DNA from: Gaeumannomyces sp. JS-464
Lineage: Eukaryota > Ascomycota > Sordariomycetes > Magnaporthales > Magnaporthaceae
Assembly (NCBI GenBank): GCA_002197995.1
Contig: NGZR01000001.1
Location: forward strand, 14,527,501 to 14,591,500
DNA: 64,000 nucleotides
Reading direction: 5' to 3'
Below are positions 12,069-23,700 of the stretch, one piece after another; the stretch's first letter is position 1; every line of letters begins with the position of its first letter. Below the pieces are notes generated by a model, which was not told the DNA's origin, made no database searches, and worked only from the letters and a program-made list of their open reading frames with translations. The position numbers and the translations under genes are program-made.

Positions 12069-14039
12069 TTAGTCTGGCAAGCGAAGGGGCCTTTGCTGGC
12101 TTGGGTTTAGGGGGTCTCGTAGCACTCTAGCTTCACTGTTGGCTCTGGGACCCCCTGCTGGTGCTCGATAATATCGGGGAACACCGGCACGGCCAAACCG
12201 CACATCTACGACTGGGCCTGCTTGCGGTGGGTGCTGTGGTGCGTTGTTGAGCAGCCTCCGCAGCCGCCGGTCGCGCATGGCGGTGGCGTCGGTCGGACGG
12301 CGCGCAAACGTGTACAAGCGCTCGAGGTTGGCCATCATGCGCTCGCAGCAACTCTCGTTGCCGCAGCCGGGGGCGCCCTCGACCAGGGCGAGCGGCGAGG
12401 AAGGCCCTCTGGGACCGGTCGAGCTCGCCTCTGGCAGCGTACAGGTGGCCGAGGACGCCGTGCTGCGACGCGATGGCCCACTCGCCGAGCGGGCAAAGTC
12501 GGAAAAGGGGGAGCTGAGTATGAGGGCTTCGGCGCGCCCGTGCTCGCCCTTTTCGCACAACAGGAGTGACGACGTGATACGCATGCGGTGGCGAAGCCCA
12601 AGCGCAGGCAGCGTATCGTAAGCCTCGTGGGGAGTAAGCGCCAGTGTCTGGCGCAGATTGACTTCCTGTGCCTCGAGATTGCGGCGGCGCGACGGCGACG
12701 ACACCGTGTCGTAGTGGTCACGGTTCGTCTCCATGACCCCGAAGTTGATAGGCGAGCCACAGCTACTACGTTCGAACTCGGCAACGATGAGCATGAAGGC
12801 GCGGTCTAGGACCTCCTCGTCGGCGCCGACGTCGACGTCACGGAACTGCTGCCAGATGGCGAGCAGGATGTGATGGGATCCGAGTAGGCGCTGTGTCTGC
12901 GCGCGAATGAAGTCGACCAGCATGGCCCAGAGCTGACGGTTGCCGAGCAAGGCCAGCTTCCGTGATAGGCGTAGCATCCGGCTGACCAGCAGCGGAGCCT
13001 CCTCGCGCACGATCTCGCGGATTGCCTCGAACGCTGGGTTAAGTGTATCGAACACGTTGACCTTCTCGGCCGTGGCCATCCCCGAGGCCACAACTTCGAG
13101 GCGAGTCCAGGCATCCAGGATGAGCACCTCGCCTCGGGCGCCCTTGCGGCTCTGCACGTGCCCGGAGCCGTCCCAGAACCAGGTGCCGGCGGCGAAGGAT
13201 CCGCCCATGTATGCGCGCACGCCGAACAGGAGACGCTCTGTGTCGCGGGTCGGGCCAGGGAGGCCGATTGTGGGAGTGGGATGCGGCTCTGGCGAAGGTG
13301 TCCGGACCTGGACCGCGGTGCCGGCGGCGGGCGTCCTGCCCCGGCGGCCCTGGGTGTGGGAGCCGGTCTGCGGTGAGGGGCCGCCAGAGTGGCTGCAGTA
13401 CGACGACGGCAGCTGCGCGACGTCGACGCTGCCCTCATTGAAGCGGCCAAGGACGGTCTTGTTGCGCTGGAGGTACCGCCTCATGCGGCGCGGGTCGACC
13501 TTGGTGCCGCGCACAACAAACTCAGTGTCCTTATTCTCCGTTTCGCGCTCCTTCTTGGCTTGCAGCATGACCAGAACCTCCTGGGCCTTGAACTTTTTGT
13601 CTAGGCCCCAGTTCTTTATACGGGTTTTGTACATTCTTGGTCTACCCAAAGGTCAGTATTCGTCGGGCCAGGGCAGGGGAGGCTAGGTGGTGTTAGCTGG
13701 CGGGCACGCACGTTGCATAGAACTGGTGGTCACGCTCCATGATCTCGATAGTCTCCTTCAGAGTGCGGTTCTGATCCTTGTACAGACGAGTGATGATGGG
13801 CCGCATGCTGTTCCACTGCTCCTGCGGCGGTGGCGGATGGACCGCGGGGGCCGGGGAGTCGCCGGCGCATACTTCGGACGGCCCGGCCTGGGCGGCGGCG
13901 AGGATACGGAGCTCGAGCTGGGAGACAGCATTGGTCACTGGGCAAGAGCCGGACCACACAGATTCGGCGGGGTGGGTGGTGCACAGTCGGACGGGGCGGT
14001 CGATCAGTCACGGCGGCTGCTGCTATGCTCGGGACTCAT
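12069..14039 (-). CDS. Clr5-domain protein
   Basis: The proposed exons are 14039-14012, 13937-13712 and 13641-12069 (608 aa). The second intron (13642-13711, 70 nt) is well supported because it rebuilds the Clr5 domain: EQWNSMRPIITRLYKDQ..TLKETIEIMERDHQFYAT joined to PRMYKTRIKNWGLDKKFK. Clr5 domains are fungal N-terminal modules named after a fission yeast silencing factor; their biochemical role is unknown. The rest has a Pro/Ser-rich linker and a mostly helical C-terminal half with a LRHRM..LLLCEKGEHGRAEA segment like those of other Clr5 proteins. The start is uncertain. The frame containing the domain has no ATG upstream of the Trp, only GTG, so I infer a 28-nt first exon (MSPEHSSSRR) spliced over a 74-nt intron. 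Coding length is then an exact multiple of three. Confidence 0.75.
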
Positions 14040-15479
14040 CTTGGGGGACTCTGTCTGTGACCGTAGCCAAGGACCGGGGGCAGGGAGCCAATTGAGGGGG
14101 CTGCTCGCTCGCTGCGCGGGAGAACGGGAGGTGGCCTGGTACTGTGCCGGGAAGGCCACGAATATATCGGTGGCAAATCGTGCTGAGAGCAGTCGGAGAT
14201 GCGACGCAGCGAGGCAACCAGGACAGCGATAGGGCAGCGAGCAAGGGGGCCAGTGTAGCCGCAGAGGAGGCTTGGCGCGACGGTGCTGCCCTTCAACGGG
14301 GACGAGAGCACCAGATGAGGAGGGGAGAGCGAAGTGAGGTCGCCCAAGAGCCTCAATGCGCTCGCTTGTGTAGGCCTGCGTCGTTCCCCACCAGTTGAAG
14401 CATGGGCATCCCCTGCGCGCGCCCCTGTCTTAGGGCCGTCCCCCCTAATTCTTTGGATTCTTTGGGGCACGAACTGGCACGAACCACGCAGCGCCAGCCA
14501 CACCGGACGCCGTCTCGCTTCCTGGCTTCTGGCGTGGCCCGCCAGCACGGGGCAGGCGCTCGGTGGCTTGCATGTGATGGGGAAAGGCTCCAGCCGTCTC
14601 GACTAGGAGCTGTCAACGGCACAGCCCCTCTGCTGCCCGCCGCCGGTTGCCTGCCCGTATTTCTGACCAGCGGACTGGGGCCGGGTGTGTGTGATTGATT
14701 GTCAATAACCATCAAATACCAGAGGGTGGGCGCATGGCCCAAGCAGCCGGTCCAGAAGCCAGACAAGCACTGGCAGGTGAGAACCTAAAGCCGGCCTGGC
14801 GGGTTGCGGTGGATGCAGTGGTTGCATCGAATTTCGCAATTTTTCTTTCTTGCCGCTATTGCCCGGAGCAATGGACGAAAATAGGCAGTCCTTCCCGAGG
14901 CCACCCTCGGCGGTGGCTGCATGGGCCACGACGACGATATCTGTCGGCCATCCCGAGTTGCTAATTCATTCCGATCCAGCCCACCCCCGCGGGGTGCATC
15001 AGCAGGTTTCGGGGACCACATCGTACCTGGCATTCAGCCAGACTCGGCCTCCAATATTTCACCCGACATTCAAACTCATGCGCTCATCATTGGTGCTGCC
15101 CGTGAAATGAGAACAGCTCCAGCACAGGCCAGGCCTCGTTTCAGCAGTGGGCCAGCGGCCAGGCCACCTGGAATTCGACGGAACAGAAGTCTGTGCTTGT
15201 AATCGGGTTATGTAATCGACCGTTGCGGGCTGGCATCTGCCATGTGCCCTTGCACGCACGGGTCCACTATTTCTTTAATGGCTGGTCCACCCCACGTCGC
15301 GTCGGCAGAGCCCCAGACGCGTCTCTAGGATCGACAGTGGATTCTTCTGGGATTTGCGACTGCCATTGCACAATTGGAACCCTCACTGCGCGGCCTGGAT
15401 CGTCACTAAGGCACGAGGCCACCCAGGGATACAAGGCAACAAAACGGAACCAACCATTTGTAAACGCTCGCCTGCCACA
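14040..15479. other. Divergent intergenic region between Clr5 gene and PRI2
   Basis: This 1.4 kb spacer lies between two divergently transcribed genes and should hold both promoters. Open frames are short and overlap on both strands. I see no domain, RNA gene or repeat in it. Confidence 0.6.
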
Positions 15480-17246
15480 ATGTTTCGACAAGACAATCGT
15501 CCCGACCCCAACAAGCGAACTGTCCTCGACCACCGGAAGAAGCAGTTCGCCGAGCCGGTCTACAAGCATGCCGACTACCCCCACCGCATGAACTTCTACT
15601 CAACACCTCCCACCGCAGACATCACCCTCGAGCAGTTCGAGCAATGGGCAATAGACAGGCTGCGGAGTGCGTGATCCTGCCCGCCCCGAGTAGGCCTACT
15701 GGCCGTAGGTGTCCTTGCTGCGCTCGCTGACATGGCCACGCCCCTCCTCCGTTGTAGTCCTCGCCGAGCTGGAGGCATGTTCGTTTCGAAACAAGTCGCC
15801 GCCAGAGACGGCTCTGCATATGAAGCCGCTCCTCGACAAGTACCTGCCGCTCGACTCCAACAGCTCGGCCTCGTCGCAGCTCCAGGCCCAGCGCCAAAAA
15901 GACCACTACGGCCACTTCATCCTGCGCCTCGCCTTCTGCTCCACCGAAGACCTGCGCCGCCGCTTCTCCCGCGTCGAGGCTATGCTGTTCCGCCTGCGCC
16001 TCATGGCCGATGACTCCCGCGAGCGCGCTGCCTTTGTCGCTTCCATCGGCGGCCTCGCTTGGGAGCCCCTCACCGACGACGAGCGCAGGGAGCTTGCCAC
16101 GGAGCTCGCGGCTACCGCCGGGTGGAAGAATCAGCCCGAGGATGAAGCCTGGTGCAAAGTCGACTGGGACAGGGTTCCAGACCTGGTAGAGGGCAGAAGG
16201 GTCTTCCTCAAGGCTGGGAGGGCCTTTGTGCCGGGCAAGGAGCAGATGAGCATGGTGGTTTCCGAGTTCACGGCTCGGCTGGACAAGACGCTAGAGGTGT
16301 GTGGACTTGGTGTGCTGTGGACCTTATTTCGCTTCCAAATCTTGTTTCTGGAGATGAGCTACGTCATTGGCTAACCCAGACCTACCTTCCGTCACAGTTG
16401 ACTGCACGGGCTCTTCCGAGGCTCGACGAGGACGACCGCCTGACCCCGATCCTGAACCACCTCTCCAAGAACTTCATCACGCCAGACGCTTCGTACCGCA
16501 GCGGGGACGGCGACCCAGCCGCCCCAGGCTCAGAGCTGACGGCCCGAAACGTCGACAAGCTTGCGGCGGAGCACTTCCCTCTGTGCATGCAGCACCTCCA
16601 CCGGTCGCTGCGGCGGGACGCGCACCTCAAACACTTTGGGCGACTGCAGTACACGCTCTTCCTTAAGGCGTGGGCCTTTCGCTCGAGGAGTGTCTCCTGT
16701 TCTGGCGCTCGTCCTTCCACAAGATCACAGACGACACCTTCAACAAGGAGTACAGGTACAACGTCAGGCACGTCTACGGCGACGTCGGCGGCGACGCCAA
16801 CCGCAGGGGCACGGGCTACCCGCCCTTTGGCTGCCAGAAGATCCTCACAGAGCATCCGCCCGGCCCCGGCGAGGCCCACGGGTGCCCCTACCGTCACTTC
16901 AATCTCGAGAATCTGACGGCGCTGCTGCAACAGGTCGGCATCAAACGACCGAGCGGTGCTCAACGGCGTCAGGGAGGACAAGGAGAAGCAAAAGTTTCAC
17001 TTGGCTTGTAATAGGCACGTGGTCAAAATAAAGCTCACAGGCTACTCGTGCGTTCGCGAATCTAACTCAGGGTTCTTTAGGGTATTTGAATACGTACACA
17101 AGAACGAGATCAGGCGCGCCAAGGACGAGAACATCATGACAGGCGCCCAGCTCGAGACCATTGTCCACCCGAACGAGTATTTCAAGCGCAGCTATCTGCT
17201 AAAGCACCTCGGTGGCAAGAAGGAGGACGTCAAGATGGAGGGCTGA
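15480..17246 (+). CDS. PRI2: DNA primase large subunit, two compensating frameshifts
   Basis: The exons are 15480-15666, 15758-16296, 16398-17014 and 17081-17246, giving 502 aa after repair, the usual PRI2 size. PRI2 forms the heterodimeric primase with PRI1 within the DNA polymerase alpha complex and makes RNA primers in the nucleus. The four [4Fe-4S] cysteines are present in FPLCMQ, PPFGCQKI, HGCPYRHF and LACNR. Two frame breaks interrupt the third exon. One base is missing near 16668 (LQYTLFLK to VGLSLEEC). One base is extra in the AAA at 16943-16945 (LLQQVGI to NDRAVLNGV). Together they restore length and frame, which argues for sequence error in an essential gene. The last intron (17015-17080, 66 nt) begins with GC (GCACGT) instead of GT, has a CTAAC branch site, and rejoins CNR to VFEYVHKNEI. 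Confidence 0.92.
17015..17080 (+). other. GC-AG intron in PRI2
   Basis: The donor is GCACGT, the branch-like CTAAC lies at 17062-17066 and the acceptor is TTTAG. Removing 66 nt gives the conserved junction ACNR|VFEYVHK right after the fourth Fe-S cysteine. Retaining it would insert 22 residues without an in-frame stop. Other introns in the window have GT donors. Confidence 0.75.
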
Positions 17247-18931
17247 TGTGCTTTTTTTATAATGAGTAATGGTATGTTTACTTGTTCTCTTGTCTTGAGG
17301 GCTATTTAGTCACGACAGCTTTGCTTTTCAAAGATTATCGGGGATATAGGGGCGGACTTCGAGAAGGGCGTTTGCTAGTACTGAACGGAGTTGTATATCG
17401 TGACACGTGGATAAATACGCAGCCTTTTGCATCGCACATCCCTATCCATCCATGATATATCCGATCATCCGTTATTCTCGAATTATAATCTATCATATTT
17501 CACGGCATCGAGCGTTCGATGGCAGAACCAACTCTCAGTGAAGAGGTCGAGCACCTAGGGAATGAGGATGGATATGAGCCACTTTGTAGGGGGTATAGAG
17601 GAAAGCAGATGGAAGCCCTCTATTGGTGCGAGCAGGACGAAAAGGGGCTTGCTGGAAACGGCTGGCGCCGTCGACATTGGCGATTCTCCTCCATCTCCAC
17701 GATCCTCGTTCCTGCCCACACCATCATACGATACTGATGTTATTTGTCCGTCGAGTCTTGTTCCCATTGGGCTGGCAGCATGTCGTCGGGTTGCTGTCGA
17801 TGGCCGGTGAGCGCGGCAAATGCAAATGCAGCTCAAGGCGCACGACGATTGGTCGACCTTCCAATTCCAGGGCTGTCAAGGCCTCCCGAGCATGCCTTCC
17901 CTGCAGCTTTCTGCCCTGCACTTTTTGCCCCGGGCGGGCAGCCTCGCAAGATTGCCTCACATTTCTCAAAGTGCATATACGGCGAGGTGGCCTTGGGCCT
18001 TGGCGTCAAGCAGGTGTTCTCGAACGACCGGCAAGTCGCATTATGGTTGCCTTTCCAGCTCACCCTGCGTCTGTCCGCCCGACAACACCCTTGTTCTCAA
18101 AGTAGGTGCGCGGCCGCTCTCGCTCTACTTTGGCTTTTCATTTCAAAAAAAAAAAAAGTTTTGGCCCAGTCAAAGACCGTACCGCGTGAAGCCCTGAACA
18201 GAGAGACAATAACGATAACGACAGAGAGGCCAGACGACACACACCCCACGCAGGATGCAGGACTCGAGCCGACAACAACTGGAAATATGCCGATGCGCGT
18301 CGGAGTCGCACCCGAGATCGGCCAGGGCGGTGGCGCCGTCGGCTTTCCCTCTTGGCCTTTTGGGGGAAGTCTTGGCGCTGCAGCATCCCCGCAGGCTCGT
18401 CCATCCCCTGCTCCGAGTACACATCAAGGTGATATTTTTAAACTTCCACAATCTCACGCCGCCCACCTGCTGCGGTAAACATCACCGCCCGTGGGTTTCC
18501 CCTCATTTCGGGCTCCATACCAAGGCCTCTCTGGCCTGCTCACCTTCCTCAGGGGCAAGGGCGAGGGTGTATGCGGTCTGGGCATTATTGCGCGCGTCCG
18601 CGTCCCGTCGTGCTGCGTGCGGGGACTGATGATAAGAGCAGAGAAAAAGACGCCATGATTGCCCCGACGTCGTGATCCTGCCTGCCATGACGGGGTTTTC
18701 TCTTGATGGACGGCCGGTTGCTGCCCCGGCCTTCGGAACTGGTCCGTCGGTGTGACGTCGTTGCATCGCCCTGCTGTCTAGCTACCTATATATCCGTGAA
18801 AACTCACAAGAGGAATGCGCTCCTCCATCTCTGCTGGCTACCCCTACTGCTACCTGGTGACTTGCTTCGCTGCGTGACCCAACGGCCAGCCAGTCCCCAG
18901 CCGGTCGACGTCCTGCAAAGTCCTGTCAAAG
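17247..18931. other. Intergenic between PRI2 and carboxypeptidase
   Basis: This stretch holds the 3' UTR of PRI2 and the promoter of the secreted carboxypeptidase. AT-rich sequence near 17395-17520 contains several TATA/ATAT motifs. A 13-nt A run lies near 18145. A TATATAT motif near 18786 is about 145 bp upstream of the carboxypeptidase ATG and could be its TATA element. No gene is supported. Confidence 0.55.
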
Positions 18932-20759
18932 ATGGTCCGCACAATGCCCAGCTGGGCCTACACCGGCCTGCTGCTCGGCATCTCCAGGGTCTCGGCCCAG
19001 TCGGGCGGCCCCCAGTCCGGCCTCAAGTTCGGCGAGAAACTGGTTTGACGACGGTCAGGGACAGCGAGCTCGTGGCCAAGAACTTCCGGGATGTTGAGGG
19101 CATTGAGCTCCTGTCGCCCTATTTCCAGAACCCCGAGTCGGTGAACCCGGGGTTCGCCAACGGCACCGAGGGGCCTACTGACGACTTTCAGCTTGGTAGG
19201 ATATATACCGTCCGAAAAAAAAAAGGAAGGGGGATGAAGTCCAGGGCCCAGGCCGGGCTCTCGTTCTGGTGAATCCATAACATTAGGCATTAACTTGTCG
19301 ACGTCCGCCACACAGACTTCTTCATCCGGAAGCTCGCCCAGAAAAATGCCTGGCTCACGTACCAGACTGCCGACTTCCTGTCCGAGGAAGGCCGGGCCAT
19401 CCCTTACGTGTACCTGTCGTCCCCGTCGGGCACGCAAAACGGCACAGCCAAACTGCGCGTGTATATCCAGGGCGGAATCCACGGCAACGAGCCCGCGGGC
19501 GACCAGTCCATCCTGGCCCTGCTCGGCAAGATGGATGCAAACCAGACGTGGGCGGCCTCGATCCTCGACAAGATGGACATCAAGATCCTCCCTCGCTACA
19601 ACGTGGATGGCGTGGCCTACTTCCAGCGGCAAATGTCCAGTAACCTCGACCCGAACCGCGACCACATCAAGCTGATGAAGGACCAGACGCGCGACATCAA
19701 GCAGGTTATCAGCGACTTTAGCCCCCACATTGCCGTTGATATGCGTGAGTGGCTTCTCTCTTTGATGCGACTACAGATCATTTTGCTAACAGGATCACCC
19801 ATCAACAGACGAGTACACGGCACCAACCGTTTACGGCGGCTACTACCAGCACGGCGCCGACTCCCTCATCTCGGGCGGCATCAACCTCAACATCCACCAG
19901 GCCATCCGCGACCTCGTCCTCGACACCTTCATCCCGGCCATGGGGGCGCGCCTCGAGTCGCACGGCCTGCGGTGGGAGCACTACGTGACGGGCCCCTCCA
20001 ACAGCACGCCCGGGTCCGAGATCGTCTTCACGCAGGCCGTGACGGAGCCGCGCACCAACCGCAACGCGGCCGGGCTGACCCAGGCCGTGTCGTTCCTGCT
20101 CGAGATGCGCGGCATCCGCCTGGCCGACCAGCACTTCCAGCGCCGCGTCGCCACGGCCCTGCTCAAGCTCGAGGCCATCCTCGAGCTCGCGCGCGACCGC
20201 GCCGACGACGTGCGCGGCACCGTCGAGCGCGCCCGCGCCGGGTTTATCGCCTCGGACGACCCCATCGTCGTCACCGACTCGTACACGCGCGGCAGCCGCA
20301 CCTTCACCATGGTCGACCGGCGCTCGGGCGCCGTCGTGCAGGCGCCCGTGACGTGGCACGCCACGACCCCGTCCGTCGCGAACCTGACGCGTGCCCGCCC
20401 GGAGGCCTACCTGATCCCGCGCACCTGGGCGGCCGTGGCCGGGCGCCTGCGCGTCCTCGGCGTCGAGGTCGAGACGCTCGACCGCGGCTTCAGGGGCGCC
20501 GTCGACACGCTGACGGTCGCCGGCTCGGCGCTAGGGCGGTCGCTGTACGAGGGCCACGTGCTCAACACGGTCACGACGCGCCCGGGCAGGCGCGACGTCG
20601 TGCTGCCCCCGGGAAGCTTCAGGTCAGCACGAGGCAGAAGAACGCGGCGCTGGCGTTTGTGGCGCTGGAGCCGGAGAACATTGACAGCACGTCACTTTCG
20701 GCATCATACCACTTAAGGCGGGCGAGGAGTACCCCGTCTTTAGGATCTCGAGGTCATGA
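18932..20759 (+). CDS. Secreted M14-family zinc carboxypeptidase, three apparent single-base deletions
   Basis: The exons are 18932-19195, 19316-19744 and 19809-20759, giving 548 aa after repair. The N terminus is a signal peptide ([22 protein letters not shown]). The M14 zinc ligands are visible: HxxE in [10 protein letters not shown] and the third His in AVDMHEYTAP, which is created by the second splice. The enzyme should remove C-terminal residues from peptides outside the cell or in the vacuolar or secretory route. Three bases appear missing: in the TTT at 19044-19046 (GEKLV to [11 protein letters not shown]), near 20622 (PPGSF to [12 protein letters not shown]), and near 20690 (ENIDS to VTFGIIPL). 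Each break switches to the frame with the expected family sequence, and the total repaired length is divisible by three. Without repair the protein would stop after 39 residues. Confidence 0.85.
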
Positions 20760-23700
20760 TTTTTTTCTTCCCTTTGGATCTGGTAGGGCTTCTGCTGGTG
20801 TGTGGTGGTGGTGGTGGTGGTGGTGATGATGGTGTTCTATGTTAGCCGAGTGGTACACAAAGTCAGCAGGGCCACGTTGTTTCCCTCCCGCTGCGCGGTA
20901 GGGCTGTCATCGGGACAGCCTTGCTTTCGGCTGCGGCGCGTAGATGGCCGCCCAGAGTGCCGACAAAATGCAAAATGCAACAAAAAAAAAAAAAAAATAT
21001 TGATACACAAAGAGTTCCCAAGACGGGAAAAAGGCCGCTGGCCAGTCCCGAGTCGCAGGAGCTCCCACACTCGCTCGGCTTCACAGAGCCGGGAGTGAAC
21101 ACAAGGATTACCCGACTCGTCAAACCTTTCCTCGTGCATAGGCTTACTGAGTAGGTAGGTAGGTAGGTAGGTAGGTCACAGGAAAGGTGGTGTGACAAGT
21201 CCTCGACGGAGGTGACAGATGATATTCTTGTGCTTCTCTCCCACCTCTTCCCCACTCCCTTTCAACCACAGCAACACACTCCGGTCTTGTCCAGTGACCC
21301 AGCACGAGCAGAAAATCCAAGCTCACAAGCCGCCAGGGAAGACACGAGCCGGAACGTGTGTGACAAGGGTGATATGGGCTTCCTCCCCCGCCGATCAAAG
21401 TCGAGCCGGGCGGCTGGCATCTTTTAGATACCCAGCCTGGAGAAAGAGAGGTGGGCGCCGTGCGCGGGAAGGGGGTGGTTGGGTTGCGCCATTTTCCCCT
21501 TTGTGGTTTGTCCGCGGCCTCATTGGCCCGGCGCTCGACACCCCTTACATATACCGAATTGCGTACGTATATACTGTACACTCTTTGGATGGGAGAAAAT
21601 AGGCGGAGAATGTCATTGGCAGGACGGCTGGGAGAGGCTGGGGGGATTCGTCAAGTTTTGCCGGTCCGCAAGGTTACATACAGCAGAACTGCATAGGTAC
21701 CTAGGCACCTACATACATTGATGCACTAAATCAAGGTGGCCGTGGTGGTACCCTGAGGAGGCGGGCTTGAGGGGTTGCTCGAACTGCAGATATGCCTGAG
21801 GACAGAGGAGAGGTCAAAAGAAGAATGGGGAATCTTGAACGAGGGCGACGCATAGATGGGTAGCCCCAAGCCGATCTGCCAACTGAGGAGACAACCCAAC
21901 CGGCTAGGCAGGCCTCTTCGGGTGGCAGATGTCTCGCAAGAGCACGGGGAGACAACAGGGTGGTCCGGCAAAACAAGGAAAGCAACGGACAATCGAGATT
22001 CGTAGTTGGCCATTCGCTATAGCTAATCACCTGTCCAAAGGCAATCTACTGCCAACTATTTCGAGACAAGGAAAGTACATGCTCTGTATGCAGCAGAGTC
22101 TCAGCCCACCCGCCGCTAAGCGAGGCATCTCCGTTGAGAATCCCGTGCACATCTGTATTGGCCCTCTCAACATTCGCAACCGCAATCCTACTTGCCTGCC
22201 GGGGGTCGCGAGGTACCTCCATAACCTGCACTTATGATGAGCATTATACCCCTCCCGCCGAGCAGCGTGGCATCTCGGAGCGAGGGATCATGCGGGAAGA
22301 GATGGTAAGATGGCAAGATGGGTAAGGAAGAACCTTGCTCGCGCCGAGGCCAGGGTACCCGGTAAGTCCGCCAAGTGCCGCCGTCAGCTTATCCCTTGCC
22401 ACTGCGAGGAGACTGAGGGACCCCACGTAAAAACAAAAAAGAGGGGAGCTCCATGTGCAACACGCGCGCGTCGAGAGACCTTGCGTGTGTCTTGTGGCGA
22501 ATCGGATATTGGGTTTGCTTCTTTTGCTCCAGGGGTTTTTGTTGTTTGTCCCTTGCGTTCTCCATTCGTCTGCAGGGCGAAGGCACAGCAAGGCAGGCAG
22601 GCACGGGCATTTGGACGAGAGTGAAGCTGAAGGAAATAGGAAGCAAAAAGAAAAGCGCCGTTCTGGACCTCGCAGCTGGCGAGGGCATGGACTGGCGGGG
22701 CTCTTGGATTGGCGGGGTAGGTTCTGAGCGGAGCGGGATGGCGGGGTAGTTCATTGGTCGCGCCAGAGGCCGTCTCGCCCGGCGCGGGTGGATAACTCGC
22801 GCCGTGGCAAGCAAAGCGTGGGCAGGCAAAAGTCTCACCGCAGCAGGGGCTCCGTCTCGTGTCAATCGGGTCAACTGCTGTGGTTGGCCCCTCGGGACCC
22901 GCCTGTTCGTGAGGGGTGTGGCAGCCACCGTGACAATCCGATGCCGGTGTGCCTGAGGACGAGCCGCCAGGAACATGCCTGGGCCGCCTCGATTGGCTGC
23001 AGCCAGTGTGTCTATGTGCGCGTGTGCAAGAAGGCTCGGACGGGTTGACACTCACTCACTCACTCGAGCGTGTCGAGATGCCGTCGGCTTGCTCATCACT
23101 TCTCAGCCCCCCGGGCCGCCTGGGGGCGGCGGCGGCTCGAGCGTGAGGTGGAAGCTGATCCGGCTCGTCCATCGCCGTGGGCGCACGCGAGGTTGATCAG
23201 CACCGCGGGAGAGATTCGGGCAAGATTTCCAGGCCAAGACTGACCGTCGTGGAGCACAAGCCCGCTTTCGGCCAGCCGATCTGGGTGATGATCGTTGGCT
23301 GAAACCCATGCCGAGTCCCGGTGGGCCAGGTGGCCAGGCAGTCGTTTTCTCCCTCTTCTTGTAATGGGAAACTGCCGCAGCTTCTTTCCTTGGTGCTGCC
23401 CCGCATTCTGCACCACCAGTCGCTCGTCCATCCGAACACAAATTCAAAAGGCCGGGGGACAATGTGGAGTGTTGAGTGGGCGAGCCGACAGGAGAGAGTG
23501 CGAGAGTGAGAGACACAGACACGGGGAATACAGGCCCCCGGTGGTTCGAGAAACGCGGGGAGAGGAAGGCTCGAAGGACACGGGCAGAGGGCCACGGACT
23601 ACTGCCGCCCCCACGCAGGGGGCCTTCCAAAGCGGCCATCGAGCATTGAAGGCTCGTTGCCAGTCAGAAAGCGATACCACTCCCACGGTGACACGCACGA

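Noticed and set aside
22384..23055. Two overlapping frames of about 220 codons on the minus strand
   Set aside because: Low-complexity Pro/Ala/Arg composition, overlapping frames, no domain and no codon bias: typical GC-rich intergenic noise.
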